Below, piece after piece: positions 1 to 7,904 of a stretch of 64,000 nt of DNA. Location: positions 186,001 to 250,000 of the forward strand of contig JAJDDD010000009.1 of NCBI GenBank assembly GCA_029260495.1, written 5' to 3'. Below the pieces are notes generated by a model. That model was not told where the DNA came from, made no database searches, and saw only the letters and a list, made by a program, of their open reading frames with translations. This stretch comes from Phycisphaerales bacterium (GTDB lineage: Bacteria; Planctomycetota; Phycisphaerae; Phycisphaerales; UBA1924). Position numbers and translations under genes: made by a program. Each line of letters begins with the position of its first letter. Position 1 is the first letter of the stretch.

Positions 1-965
1 TGCAGCACACGCGAAGCTGGGCGGGATTTACAAACCTCTTTTCACGTGACGCGATCAAACGGCGTCGGGCTTGGAAAGACTTGGGGTACAGTCTGCCATT
101 TCGTCCGTTCGTGCGCTGGTTCTACACCATGTTCATTTCTCTCGGCGTGCTGGATGGCTCTGCTGGATGGACATATGCCCGCCTGCTTGCGATGTATGAA
201 CAGATGACAGTGCAAAAGCTCCGCTTGCTTAAATCGAGACGGGCAGCCGCTAGAGAGGACTTTGAAAAAGACACAACGCCGCAAGTCAAGACAAAACTGT
301 TTGTGGCAGGTGATGAGCAGGTGGATCGATTGGACGGAAAACTAAGAACAGATCGTCACCCCGACCGCAGTCAGATTGAACCCGTCCCCGCTCATTACTA
401 CATGGGCGAGGATGAGGGTCGCGAGCTTGGCCAGTTGGCCCCCGAGTCGAGCCCGTGGACATTCAAGGAGAAGGCTGCCCGGGTGCTGTGGATGCTGGTG
501 GCAGGGCCTATTTTTCGGGTCACCTTTCATAACTGGTATGGCCTGCGAGTCGGAATACTACGAATCTTTGGCGCGCAGATCGGCCATGGTGTGCGCATTC
601 GCCCGACTGTAAAAATTGAGGTGCCCTGGAATCTTGATCTTCGCGACAGTGTCACTGTCGGCGATTATGCGATTCTGTATGCCTTGGGCAAAATCACAAT
701 TTGCGAGCGCACCACAATCAGTCAGTATGCGCATCTATGTGCGGGAACGCATGATTTTACCAATCGACGCTTTCCATTGATTCGCGATCCCATCTGGCTT
801 GGACCCGATGTCTGGATTGGCGCTGACGTGTTCGTTGGACCTGATGTCAAAATCGGACGGCTGAGCGTCGTGGGAGCGCGATCGAGCGTGTACAAGGATT
901 TAGAGCCCGGCATGGTGTATGTGGGCAATCCAGCCAAGGCAATTAAGCAGCGTGAGTTACACTGA
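1..965 (+). CDS. Glycosyltransferase family 2 tail fused to WcaF-type acetyltransferase (5' end outside window)
   Basis: The frame is open from the left edge (first complete codon at base 3) to the stop at 963-965, so the gene begins outside the window. The first ~75 visible residues match the C-terminal tail of membrane-associated GT2 glycosyltransferases: 'LPFRPFVRWFYTMF', then 'GVLDGSAGWTYARLLAMYE'. A charged linker of about 50 residues follows, then a left-handed beta-helix acetyltransferase with hexapeptide repeats ('IGHGVRIRP', 'VTVGDYAILY', 'IGADVFVGPDVKIG'), the WcaF-like 'CAGTHDFTNRRFPLI' with its likely catalytic His, and a 'GNPAKAI' end. One polypeptide would thus transfer a sugar and O-acetylate the product, probably at the cytoplasmic membrane. 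An internal ATG at 402 lacks a Shine-Dalgarno site, so separate translation is less likely but not excluded. The fusion reading is inference, because the GT catalytic domain is not visible. Confidence 0.75.
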   Translation, partial: QHTRSWAGFTNLFSRDAIKRRRAWKDLGYSLPFRPFVRWFYTMFISLGVLDGSAGWTYARLLAMYEQMTVQKLRLLKSRRAAAREDFEKDTTPQVKTKLFVAGDEQVDRLDGKLRTDRHPDRSQIEPVPAHYYMGEDEGRELGQLAPESSPWTFKEKAARVLWMLVAGPIFRVTFHNWYGLRVGILRIFGAQIGHGVRIRPTVKIEVPWNLDLRDSVTVGDYAILYALGKITICERTTISQYAHLCAGTHDFTNRRFPLIRDPIWLGPDVWIGADVFVGPDVKIGRLSVVGARSSVYKDLEPGMVYVGNPAKAIKQRELH

Positions 966-999
966 TGACGCGCCTGTGGACCCACGAAAGGAGCCAGCT

Positions 1000-1689
1000 G
1001 TGCGCGCGGTGATACTCGCAGCCGGCATGGGAACACGATTTGGCGGCAACACGTCCAAGCTCCTCGTCAAGATTGATAACCGCCGAACCCTGATCGGGAA
1101 TCAGATCGAAATCCTGACCAAGATGCTCGGACGCGACAAAATCCTGCTTGTCCTCGGGCACAAGCCGACCGGGATCATGGAGGCGCACCCGGACCTGATG
1201 TATGTTTATAACCCCCGCTATGCGCACACCAACACTGCAAAGAGTTTGTTGTGCGCTCTCGGCAAGCTCTCTGGCGATGTGCTCTGGACCAATGCCGACG
1301 TTTATTTTGACGAAGTGATCGCGAAGCGATTGATCGAGAGTTCACAAAAAACCAGTCGGGCGCTCGTGAATCGCGCAGTGACTGCGGATGAAGAAGTCAA
1401 GTACACGCTCGATGAGGACGGAATGATTCACGAGCTTTCCAAAAGTGTGATAGACGCAGCAGGGGAGTCGCTTGGGATGCAGATCGTCGTCGATCGTGAT
1501 GTGCCCACTCTGCGGGAAGCTCTTGAAGCGGTTGAAGACTCTGATTATTTTGAGAAAGCGCTGGAGGTATGCACGCTGGGCGGGCGGATCAAGCTGGCTC
1601 CGGTTGATGTTGGCGACGCGTTCTGCCATGAAGTCGACTACCCCGAGGATCTTGAGCGCGTGCGTAAGTATCTGGCGGAGCAATCATGA
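1000..1689 (+). CDS. Nucleotidyltransferase, phosphocholine/sugar-phosphate cytidylyltransferase-like
   Basis: A 229-residue single-domain NTP transferase. The N-terminus 'MRAVILAAGMGTRFGG' is the nucleotide-binding loop, and 'LLVKI' stands where the PKxL substrate signature is expected. 'LWTNADVYFDE' supplies the metal-binding Asp, and 'VDVGDAFCHEVDYPEDLE' closes the domain as in LicC-like and phosphocholine cytidylyltransferase families. The GTG at 1000 is chosen because GAAAGGAG lies at 985-992, 7 nt upstream; the in-frame ATG at 919 lies inside the previous gene and has no such site. It overlaps the next gene by 4 nt (ATGA). Beside a GpsA-like enzyme it may make a CDP-linked polyol or choline for decorating a surface polymer. 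The exact substrate cannot be read from sequence. Confidence 0.8.
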   Translation: MRAVILAAGMGTRFGGNTSKLLVKIDNRRTLIGNQIEILTKMLGRDKILLVLGHKPTGIMEAHPDLMYVYNPRYAHTNTAKSLLCALGKLSGDVLWTNADVYFDEVIAKRLIESSQKTSRALVNRAVTADEEVKYTLDEDGMIHELSKSVIDAAGESLGMQIVVDRDVPTLREALEAVEDSDYFEKALEVCTLGGRIKLAPVDVGDAFCHEVDYPEDLERVRKYLAEQS

Positions 1690-2720
1690 GCACTTCTCAA
1701 ATCAAACAGGTCGGCGTCTATGGCATTGGTCACTTCGGCTACGCGCTCATTCGGCATCTGTCGTCGGGTTGCGATTCCACCGTAACGATCCGCGCCTTCG
1801 ACCGCGATGAGGCTGTGCGCACAATGCTGGCGTCTGAACATCGGCATCCCCACTACGCCACGCCGACGCCGCTTGACGGCGCTGTGCAGATCGTGAACTC
1901 AGTCGGCGAGCTCGTCGAGAGCGCCGATGCTGTTATCCTCGCGGTCACATCAAACTCAACACGCGAGGTGATTGAAAACATTGCTCACGAAATCCGGCGC
2001 GACGATGCAATCTTTGTCAACACCGCAAAAGCTCTGGATTTCAAGACGGGCCAGCGGCTCAGCGAGATCGTCCGTCATGAGTTGGGTGAGGCGACTCCTT
2101 ACGCAGCCTTGGCAGGCGGAACCATCGCGAGCGAGTTAATCGAGCAGAACCTGCTCGGAATGACCATCGCATGTGAAGAGAGAGCGAGGCTGTCTGCGCT
2201 TCGGCGCCTCTTTAGTTCGGAGCGAATGTGGGTGCAGGCGACAACGGACCTGGTCGGCGTTGAATACGCAGGCGCCTTCAAGAACGTCATCGCGATCTGC
2301 GCCGGTGTGGCCCGCGGGCTCGGGCAGGCCGACGGCGGCGTCACCCACCTCATCAGCCGGCTGGCCTACGAAGTTGAAGCGTTCTGCGTGAGGAAGCTCG
2401 GCGCCCAGCGCGAAACATTCAGTCTGGGTAGCCAGTGTTGGGGGAGCGATCTCTGGATGAGTTGTATCGGCTCAACCCGCAACCGACAGCTTGGCGAACT
2501 GCTGGGTGGAGGCATGTCTCTCGATCAGGCGAACGCGGAGATGAAGCGACAGCGAAAAACAGTCGAAGGCGTGCAGACGTTGCGCGCCATGAGCGCAATA
2601 TTCGATCACTATCCCGGTGAGTTGCCCTTACTTCGAGCTGCCCGCGCTGTGATTCTTGACACCGCGCCAGCAAGCTCACTCATGCACGCGCTCATGCGAG
2701 AAGATGAAGATGTTTGCTGA
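1686..2720 (+). CDS. GpsA-like NAD(P)H-dependent glycerol-3-phosphate dehydrogenase
   Basis: A 344-residue protein starting with a Rossmann loop, 'VGVYGIGHFGYAL' (GxGxxG). 'TSNSTREVI' and 'VNTAKALD' match GpsA cofactor-domain segments, and 'EYAGAFKNVIAICAGVARGLG' contains the catalytic Lys (AFKN). 'GSQCWGSDLWMSC' corresponds to the GDL(I/L)TC helix, so the fold and active site look complete. The ATG overlaps the preceding stop by 4 nt, arguing for translational coupling. GpsA reduces dihydroxyacetone phosphate to glycerol-3-phosphate for phospholipids. Here, inside a polysaccharide cluster beside a nucleotidyltransferase and a sulfotransferase, it may instead feed a nucleotide-activated glycerol or related polyol. 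It could be the sole housekeeping gpsA or a dedicated paralogue; the window does not decide. Confidence 0.8.
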   Translation: MSTSQIKQVGVYGIGHFGYALIRHLSSGCDSTVTIRAFDRDEAVRTMLASEHRHPHYATPTPLDGAVQIVNSVGELVESADAVILAVTSNSTREVIENIAHEIRRDDAIFVNTAKALDFKTGQRLSEIVRHELGEATPYAALAGGTIASELIEQNLLGMTIACEERARLSALRRLFSSERMWVQATTDLVGVEYAGAFKNVIAICAGVARGLGQADGGVTHLISRLAYEVEAFCVRKLGAQRETFSLGSQCWGSDLWMSCIGSTRNRQLGELLGGGMSLDQANAEMKRQRKTVEGVQTLRAMSAIFDHYPGELPLLRAARAVILDTAPASSLMHALMREDEDVC

Positions 2721-2771
2721 CAAGTGTGATATCGAAAACACTGTGATCATCGGGCCGGAAGAGATGGCGCG

Positions 2772-3713
2772 ATGAAAGAGCTAATTGCGCCATATGGACG
2801 GGCGCTAAAGTATAAAATCGCGTTAGGCTTGGCCCGTCGGCGCGCAAACAATCATCATTTCACGAAAACAAATCGGCCACCCGTATTTGTGATTGCATGT
2901 GGGCGCTCGGGGACGACATTGCTGCATCGGGAAGTTCTGGCAAAGCACCCGGACGTGTGCGGCTTCTTTGAACGATATGACCTGTGGGCGGGTGTGGATA
3001 TACGGACTGACGCCGTGAACCTCTATCAGGTTGGAGATGAAGCTTCGTGCGTGATGCGGCAGGACGATCTAAAGGAGGGCGCCCGCGAACGATTCGAGCG
3101 GCTGTTTCTCAACGAACGGGTTGTGTGCGAACGTCTTGTTGTTGAAAAGACCCCCATCAATGCGATGCGGGTAGAGTATTTGAACTCGATCGCACCAGGC
3201 GCAAAGTTTGTCCATATAGTGCGCGATGGCGTCGATGTGGTGCGGTCGATTGAGCAGTTGGCAAACAAAGCTGGAACGCGGATCGCGGGGCGCCCGTTGC
3301 AAACAACGTGGTGGGGCGCGGGAGATTCCAAGCGTCGATTGCTGCTTCGAGATGCCAGACAGCTTGGTTATTTTGTTGATGAGCTTGATCAACTCAAGAC
3401 ACATGCACAGGTCGGCGCCTTGGAATGGATCATGAGCTTGATGGAGGTAGAGCGATGCAAGGCTCAGCTGGGTGATCGGATGATCGAGCTTTCCTATGCC
3501 GATCTAACAACAGATGCTCGCCGGATTCTCCTTGTCATATGTGAACTCTTGGGCATTCAAGCGAATGAACAATGGCTTGCCAACGCCGTAGAGACCATTC
3601 GAGAAAACCCACGCCGAGGAGAGTATGAGTTGGCATTGCCACCCATGATGCAACAGAGTTTCAACTGCTGGCAGGCGAGGCTAGGCTTTGATGGGCGGGC
3701 ACAGGCGATCTGA
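2772..3713 (+). CDS. PAPS-dependent sulfotransferase
   Basis: A 313-residue soluble sulfotransferase. The 5'-phosphosulfate loop is 'ACGRSGTTLLH' (residues ~42-52). The 3'-phosphate binding segment is 'VRDGVDVVRSI' (~150-160), preceded by 'VVEKTPINAMRVEYL', whose 'EKTP' is typical of heparan-type and bacterial sulfotransferases. The family moves a sulfuryl group from PAPS to a hydroxyl or amine of a carbohydrate or lipid. ATG 2772 follows 'GGAAGAG' at 2757-2763. Its place between a GpsA-like gene and a GT4 gene suggests sulfation of the polymer built by this cluster, in keeping with the common sulfated polysaccharides of marine planctomycetes. Substrate unknown. Confidence 0.85.
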   Translation: MKELIAPYGRALKYKIALGLARRRANNHHFTKTNRPPVFVIACGRSGTTLLHREVLAKHPDVCGFFERYDLWAGVDIRTDAVNLYQVGDEASCVMRQDDLKEGARERFERLFLNERVVCERLVVEKTPINAMRVEYLNSIAPGAKFVHIVRDGVDVVRSIEQLANKAGTRIAGRPLQTTWWGAGDSKRRLLLRDARQLGYFVDELDQLKTHAQVGALEWIMSLMEVERCKAQLGDRMIELSYADLTTDARRILLVICELLGIQANEQWLANAVETIRENPRRGEYELALPPMMQQSFNCWQARLGFDGRAQAI

Positions 3714-3735
3714 AAGGTATTCTGTGACAACTGCA

Positions 3736-3795
3736 GGCTCCAGCAGGAGCAAGGTCGGTAGCGCATTCGCCGAGCGTAGTTCTGCCTCGCTCGGC
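3736..3795 (+). promoter_or_regulatory. Two hairpins in the leader of the GT4 gene
   Basis: In the 105-bp gap before the GT4 gene, GCTCC-AGCA-GGAGC forms a short hairpin near 3737-3750. GCCGAGCG (3769-3776) pairs with CGCTCGGC (3788-3795) across an 11-nt loop. No U-run follows, so this is not a standard terminator. It may control translation or mRNA stability of the downstream gene; function unproven. Confidence 0.3.
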
Positions 3796-3818
3796 TCGTA
3801 AGAACTTGAGGAAATACT

Positions 3819-4985
3819 GTGAAGCTTATGCATTTTCTACCTCGGGTTCAGCTCGCTGAGGGCGGCGTTGTCCGCGCCGTCCTTGATGTGTGCGCCGTCC
3901 TGGCGCAGCGAGGCCACGAGGTCACCCTCCTGACCACAGACCCCACCGACGCGCCCGCAGAGTGGAAACAGGGAGCCCCCGGAGCGCCCAAGCTCAGCAT
4001 CATCCCGCCGCCGACCCGACCTTTCGGTTTGATGTCGAAGTCAGCGATCCAAACCTGCGCCCCGGCTGTTGCTGAGTGTGATGTTCTCCACCTGCACACA
4101 CCGTGGGAGACTCCAAACACGCAACTGGCGGCAACGGCGCGGCGAGCTGGCACGCCTTACATCTTGAGCGTCCATGGGATGCTCGATGATTGGTCCATGC
4201 AGCAACGAACTGCTAAAAAACGACTCTACCTCGCGCTCGCTGGGCGCAAGCTTCTGGAGCAGGCCGCCCGCGTCCATTGCACCGCCGAGGCAGAGCTCAC
4301 GCAGGCGCGTAAGTGGTTCCCGCGCGGAGCTGGGGTCGTCATTCCACTGGTCTTTGATCTGGCGCCTTTCGAGAAGTTGCCCGGCCCCGCGCTGGCGCGG
4401 GAAAAGTTCGAGCTTCTGCGCGCAGGCCATCCCGCCCTCTTGTTTCTGAGCCGCGTGCATCCAAAAAAGGGTGTCGAGCATCTGATCGATGCCGTCGCGG
4501 AACTGAACACGCGTAGCATTCCAGTGAGTGCCATCATCGCAGGGCCCGGCGAAGAGTCCTATGTGCGCGAGCTGCAGGCCCGGGCAGAGCAACTCAACGT
4601 GGCCAGCCGCGTAGACTTCGTCGGACTGGTCAGCGGGCGTGAAAAACTCTCGCTCTACGAAGCTGCCGAAGTCTTCGTGCTCCCGACCAGTCAGGAAAAC
4701 TTCGGCCTCGTGCTTCCCGAATCACTCGCCTGCCGAACGCCGGTCGTCACCACAAAAGGCGTGGATATCTGGGCAGAACTTCTCGAAAGCGGCGCCGCCG
4801 AGATTGTCAAAGCCGACGGCAACGCAATTGCCGATGTTGTGCAGAAGCTACTGGCAAGTGCTGATGATCTTCGCGCTATGGGCGAGCGCGGGAGAGAATG
4901 GGTCTTCAAAGAGCTCTCGGGAGAACGGATCGTTGAGCAGTATGAAAGCTTGTATCGCGAGGTTGTGAACGAACGCGCGAGTTGA
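3819..4985 (+). CDS. Glycosyltransferase family 4 (GT-B fold)
   Basis: A 388-residue GT-B glycosyltransferase. The N-terminal domain starts 'MKLMHFLPRVQLAEGGVVRAV' with the glycine-rich acceptor-side loop, followed by 'HVLH'-type segments ('VLHLHTPWE', 'YILSVHGMLDDW'). The C-terminal donor domain carries 'LLFLSRVHPKKGVEHLI' and the EX7E motif in 'ENFGLVLPESLACRTPVV'. GTG 3819 is preceded by GAGGA at 3808-3812. The family transfers a sugar from a nucleotide- or lipid-linked donor with retention. It is the last gene of the polysaccharide cluster and ends 3 bp from the convergent ffh stop. Confidence 0.85.
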   Translation: MKLMHFLPRVQLAEGGVVRAVLDVCAVLAQRGHEVTLLTTDPTDAPAEWKQGAPGAPKLSIIPPPTRPFGLMSKSAIQTCAPAVAECDVLHLHTPWETPNTQLAATARRAGTPYILSVHGMLDDWSMQQRTAKKRLYLALAGRKLLEQAARVHCTAEAELTQARKWFPRGAGVVIPLVFDLAPFEKLPGPALAREKFELLRAGHPALLFLSRVHPKKGVEHLIDAVAELNTRSIPVSAIIAGPGEESYVRELQARAEQLNVASRVDFVGLVSGREKLSLYEAAEVFVLPTSQENFGLVLPESLACRTPVVTTKGVDIWAELLESGAAEIVKADGNAIADVVQKLLASADDLRAMGERGREWVFKELSGERIVEQYESLYREVVNERAS

Positions 4986-4988
4986 CGT

Positions 4989-6482
4989 TCACCGCCGCTT
5001 GCGCTTCTTATAACGCGACTTCGAGCTTGCCTGAGACGTGCTCCCCTTCCCTTTCCAGCCAGTCATGCCCGCTCCATCGCCGCCCATTGCCTGAAGCTTG
5101 CGCATCGCTTGCACTTTGCCCATCGCGCCAAGGCCTGCCATCTGCTGCGTCATGCGCGAGACAGCGTCAAACTGTTTCACCAGCTTGCCCACTTCCATCG
5201 GATCAACCCCAGCCCCGTGCGCAATGCGCCGCCGTCGCGAGTTGCTCATCAGCGAGACATCGCACCGCTCCGTAGGCGTCATGGAATTAATAATGCCTTC
5301 GACCCGATCGAGCTGCTTGTCATCAATCGCAACGTCTTTGAGCGCCTGCCCGACACCCGGAAGCAGCCCCAGCAGTTGCTTCATCGGTCCCATCTTTCGG
5401 ATCGTGCGCAGCTGCTTGAGGAAATCCTCCATCGTCAGCTCGCCCTTGGCCATCTTCTCCTGCAGGCGCTCAGCTTCTTCCTCGGAAACCTCCTCCTGAG
5501 CCTTTTCCACCAGAGAAACCACATCACCCATGCCCAGAATCCGGCTGGCGATGCGCTCCGCATGGAACTCTTCAAGCGCGTCGAGCTTCTCCCCCACGCC
5601 GATGAACTTGATCGGCGCCCCCGTCACCTTGCGAACGGTCAGCGCAGCGCCGCCTCGCGTATCCGAATCAAACTTGGTCAGAATCACGCCGTCAACATTG
5701 AGTCGATCGTGGAACGCCCGCGCAGAAGCAACCGCGTCCTGCCCCACCATCGCGTCGACAACGAGATAAATCTGGTGTGGCTGCAACGATGAGTTCACCC
5801 GCTGCAACTCACCCATCAGCTCATCGTTAATATGAAGCCGGCCAGCCGTATCGAGTATCACCGTGTCGATGTTCTGCGCCCGAGCCTGCTTCACGGCGTT
5901 GACGCAGACCTCAACCGCCGCGCCGACAGCCTGCCCATATTCCGCAACCCGCTCCGGCTCCGAGTAGAAGCTTACCGCCGCACCGCCTGACATCTCGGCT
6001 TCCACCTGCTCAGCCACCGTGCGAAGCTGATCGACCGCAGCTGGGCGCTGCAGATCTGCCGCGACGAGCATGACGGTCCGGCCTTGCTTCTTCAGATACC
6101 CCGCCAGCTTGCCGCACGTCGTCGTCTTGCCGCTCCCCTGCAGCCCGCACATCATCACCACAGTCGGCCCAGGGCTGATCCGCAAGACACCAGCAGGCGC
6201 CGCGCCCTCAGGGCCGCCGGGGCTCATGAGTTCAATCAGGCGGTTCTGAACCACACCGATGAACTCCTGCCCGGGTTTCAGACTTTTGGTGACTTTCGCC
6301 CCGAGGGCGTCTGCGACGACCTCCTCACAGAACGTATTGACAATTTCGAGATTGACGTCAGCCTCGAGGAGGGCCGTTCGAACCTCCTCCAGAGCCTCAC
6401 GGACGTTGGCTTCGGTAATGGTCCCACGGCCTGAAATCTTGCGCAGAGCGTCGCTAAAGCCCTCTGAGAGTCGTTCAAACAT
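4989..6482 (-). CDS. ffh: Signal recognition particle protein Ffh
   Basis: A 497-residue SRP54 GTPase: N helical bundle, G domain with P-loop 'GLQGSGKTTTCGKLAGYL', 'DTAGRLH' (G3), 'TKFDSDTRGG' (G4 region), and a Met-rich M domain ('MTQQMAGLGAMGKVQAMRKL'). The 'SRRRRIAHGAGVDPMEVG' segment is the M-domain helix that contacts SRP RNA. The ATG at 6482 is taken because 'MFERLSEGFSDALRKISG' is the usual Ffh N-terminus; the open frame upstream to 6599 codes for an unrelated Pro-rich stretch. With 4.5S RNA, Ffh delivers nascent membrane and secretory proteins to FtsY. No SRP RNA gene was recognised nearby. Convergent with the GT4 gene. Confidence 0.95.
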   Translation of the reverse strand: MFERLSEGFSDALRKISGRGTITEANVREALEEVRTALLEADVNLEIVNTFCEEVVADALGAKVTKSLKPGQEFIGVVQNRLIELMSPGGPEGAAPAGVLRISPGPTVVMMCGLQGSGKTTTCGKLAGYLKKQGRTVMLVAADLQRPAAVDQLRTVAEQVEAEMSGGAAVSFYSEPERVAEYGQAVGAAVEVCVNAVKQARAQNIDTVILDTAGRLHINDELMGELQRVNSSLQPHQIYLVVDAMVGQDAVASARAFHDRLNVDGVILTKFDSDTRGGAALTVRKVTGAPIKFIGVGEKLDALEEFHAERIASRILGMGDVVSLVEKAQEEVSEEEAERLQEKMAKGELTMEDFLKQLRTIRKMGPMKQLLGLLPGVGQALKDVAIDDKQLDRVEGIINSMTPTERCDVSLMSNSRRRRIAHGAGVDPMEVGKLVKQFDAVSRMTQQMAGLGAMGKVQAMRKLQAMGGDGAGMTGWKGKGSTSQASSKSRYKKRKRR

Positions 6483-6934
6483 GATGTATCCGGGTCCTGA
6501 TGAGCATATGGGCGTGAAGAGCAGGCCTGACCGCGGCAGCAGATGAGGATGATAGGGAGAAAACCCAGTAAGGCGAGAAGGCCGCAGGGGAGCCGCCAAT
6601 CGGGGCGAGAGTTAAACAGGGCAAAGAACGGTTGCGGCGAGGTCCAGATGGAGTTATTGGTATGGGATCACATCCGGTGACCTGCCCGCGTCGCTTCATC
6701 AGTCGGCCAGCCTTTCGCCGGGCGGCCGCAACAACCTCTTGTCCTTCCGTTTTGGGAGGTAGAGAGAGTGACAGAGGGGTTGGAGATGGGAGAGAGGGCC
6801 TCGCGGGCATTGGGGCGCCGGTATGGGATGGAGAGGGTTTGTGATTTTGACGGCCATGAAAGCCGTCGAATCACAAACTTTTTTTGTGTGCACACAGCCC
6901 ACCGGAAACCACCGCCTCGGACTTAACGCGCTAC
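6483..6934. other. 452-bp gap upstream of ffh; holds an orphan + strand terminator
   Basis: No convincing protein gene lies here. It must hold the ffh promoter (minus strand) and the 3' flank of the SGNH lipoprotein gene (minus strand). It also contains a strong intrinsic terminator oriented for a + strand transcript (6837-6885), although no + strand gene precedes it. SRP RNA, RNase P, tmRNA and 6S signatures were looked for by eye and not found. Confidence 0.6.
6837..6885 (+). terminator. Intrinsic terminator facing + strand
   Basis: The arm at 6837-6854 (GTTTGTGATT...GACGGC) pairs with 6862-6878 (GCCGTCGAATCACAAAC), about 16 pairs with one bulge. A 7-nt loop lies between, and seven T residues follow directly (6879-6885). 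The T-run lies only on the + side. No + strand coding sequence precedes it, which hints at an unannotated transcript from 6483-6836. Confidence 0.75.
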
Positions 6935-7807
6935 TCAGCCACCGCCTCGCCGCCACGCCAGATACTCGCGCATCATCGTGTTGACGTCGTACTCGCGCGC
7001 CCACATGCGATCGATCACATTTTCCTGAACATTTCGCCCGGCGAGCGTGCGATACCACCCCTCAGCCATAATTTTCATTCCCTTTTCATTGGGGTGAAGC
7101 CCGTCATCTTCAAAAACGTCAGGATACCCAGCCTTCGTCGGCGCCCAGACATCAGGGCCGGCGTAAATCCATCCATGCCCGCGCGAAAGCAGCCGACGCA
7201 GTGCGACGCGCTCATTGCCAACTTCCGGCTCCACCGGATTTTTATAGATATGCGTCGCGATATAGACTCGATCAATCCCGTGTTCGCGCAGCATCAGCGC
7301 CAGCTTCTCCATCGCGTCCGCGCCCAGTTCCGCGCCAACCATATCGTGCTGGCTCTTTACCGGGCCGCGCTGATCGAACGTCAACTGCAATGATTGCTGG
7401 CAAATCGCGATGCTCGGCGGCGGCGCCTCCCCGCGCAGCAGAGGCGAGTTCCCGAAGAAATCCCGCTCCATCGCGCTAATCGTTCGTGTGTAATCCCGCG
7501 TCCCTGGCAATGCGATCCACGATTCCACCGGCGCCCCGCCGATGACTGAGTTGAGAACATGGTAAACGCGCTGCCCGCCAGCATGTTCATCAAGCATCTC
7601 TTGCAGCATGTCCGGCCAGGCATAAGAAGTTGAATACCCGTTCACCAGAATAGACTTCTCACGTCCATCCAGAACCGCAACTGCTCCCGCAGGCGCAGTG
7701 ACAGCGTACGAACCGCTTTCACTCTCGCGCGATGTCGCACACCCCGGTATGAGCGCAATCGTCGTGAACAGAACCACAAGGAAATATGAACACCGGACAA
7801 ATCGCAT
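6935..7807 (-). CDS. SGNH/GDSL-type lipoprotein
   Basis: A 290-residue lipoprotein: Lys/Arg start, hydrophobic core and lipobox 'LIPGC' (Cys23) for signal peptidase II. The mature part begins with 'ILVNGYSTSYAWPDMLQEML', where block I of SGNH hydrolases is expected but 'GDS' is replaced by 'GYSTS'. The C-terminal 'EDDGLHPNEKG' supplies the Asp-x-x-His pair of block V. The family includes esterases and acylhydrolases acting on polysaccharides and lipids. The ATG at 7807 has AAGGAG 7 nt upstream. It follows ftsI on the same strand after 97 bp, so it could be the distal member of the division operon. Substrate unknown. Confidence 0.7.
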   Translation of the reverse strand: MRFVRCSYFLVVLFTTIALIPGCATSRESESGSYAVTAPAGAVAVLDGREKSILVNGYSTSYAWPDMLQEMLDEHAGGQRVYHVLNSVIGGAPVESWIALPGTRDYTRTISAMERDFFGNSPLLRGEAPPPSIAICQQSLQLTFDQRGPVKSQHDMVGAELGADAMEKLALMLREHGIDRVYIATHIYKNPVEPEVGNERVALRRLLSRGHGWIYAGPDVWAPTKAGYPDVFEDDGLHPNEKGMKIMAEGWYRTLAGRNVQENVIDRMWAREYDVNTMMREYLAWRRGGG

Positions 7808-7904
7808 GAGCAGGCTCCTTCAATGCGCACAATTGCGCTCACTTGAAAAACCCCACCAAGACCCACGGCGCCAAGCGTACCGACGATTTCCGAATCACGC
7901 TTGC

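Noticed and set aside
6483-6836. Possible SRP RNA, RNase P or tmRNA gene upstream of ffh
   Set aside because: The conserved GGTCAGG...GGAAGG-type SRP core, RNase P and tmRNA signatures were searched by eye on both strands and not found.
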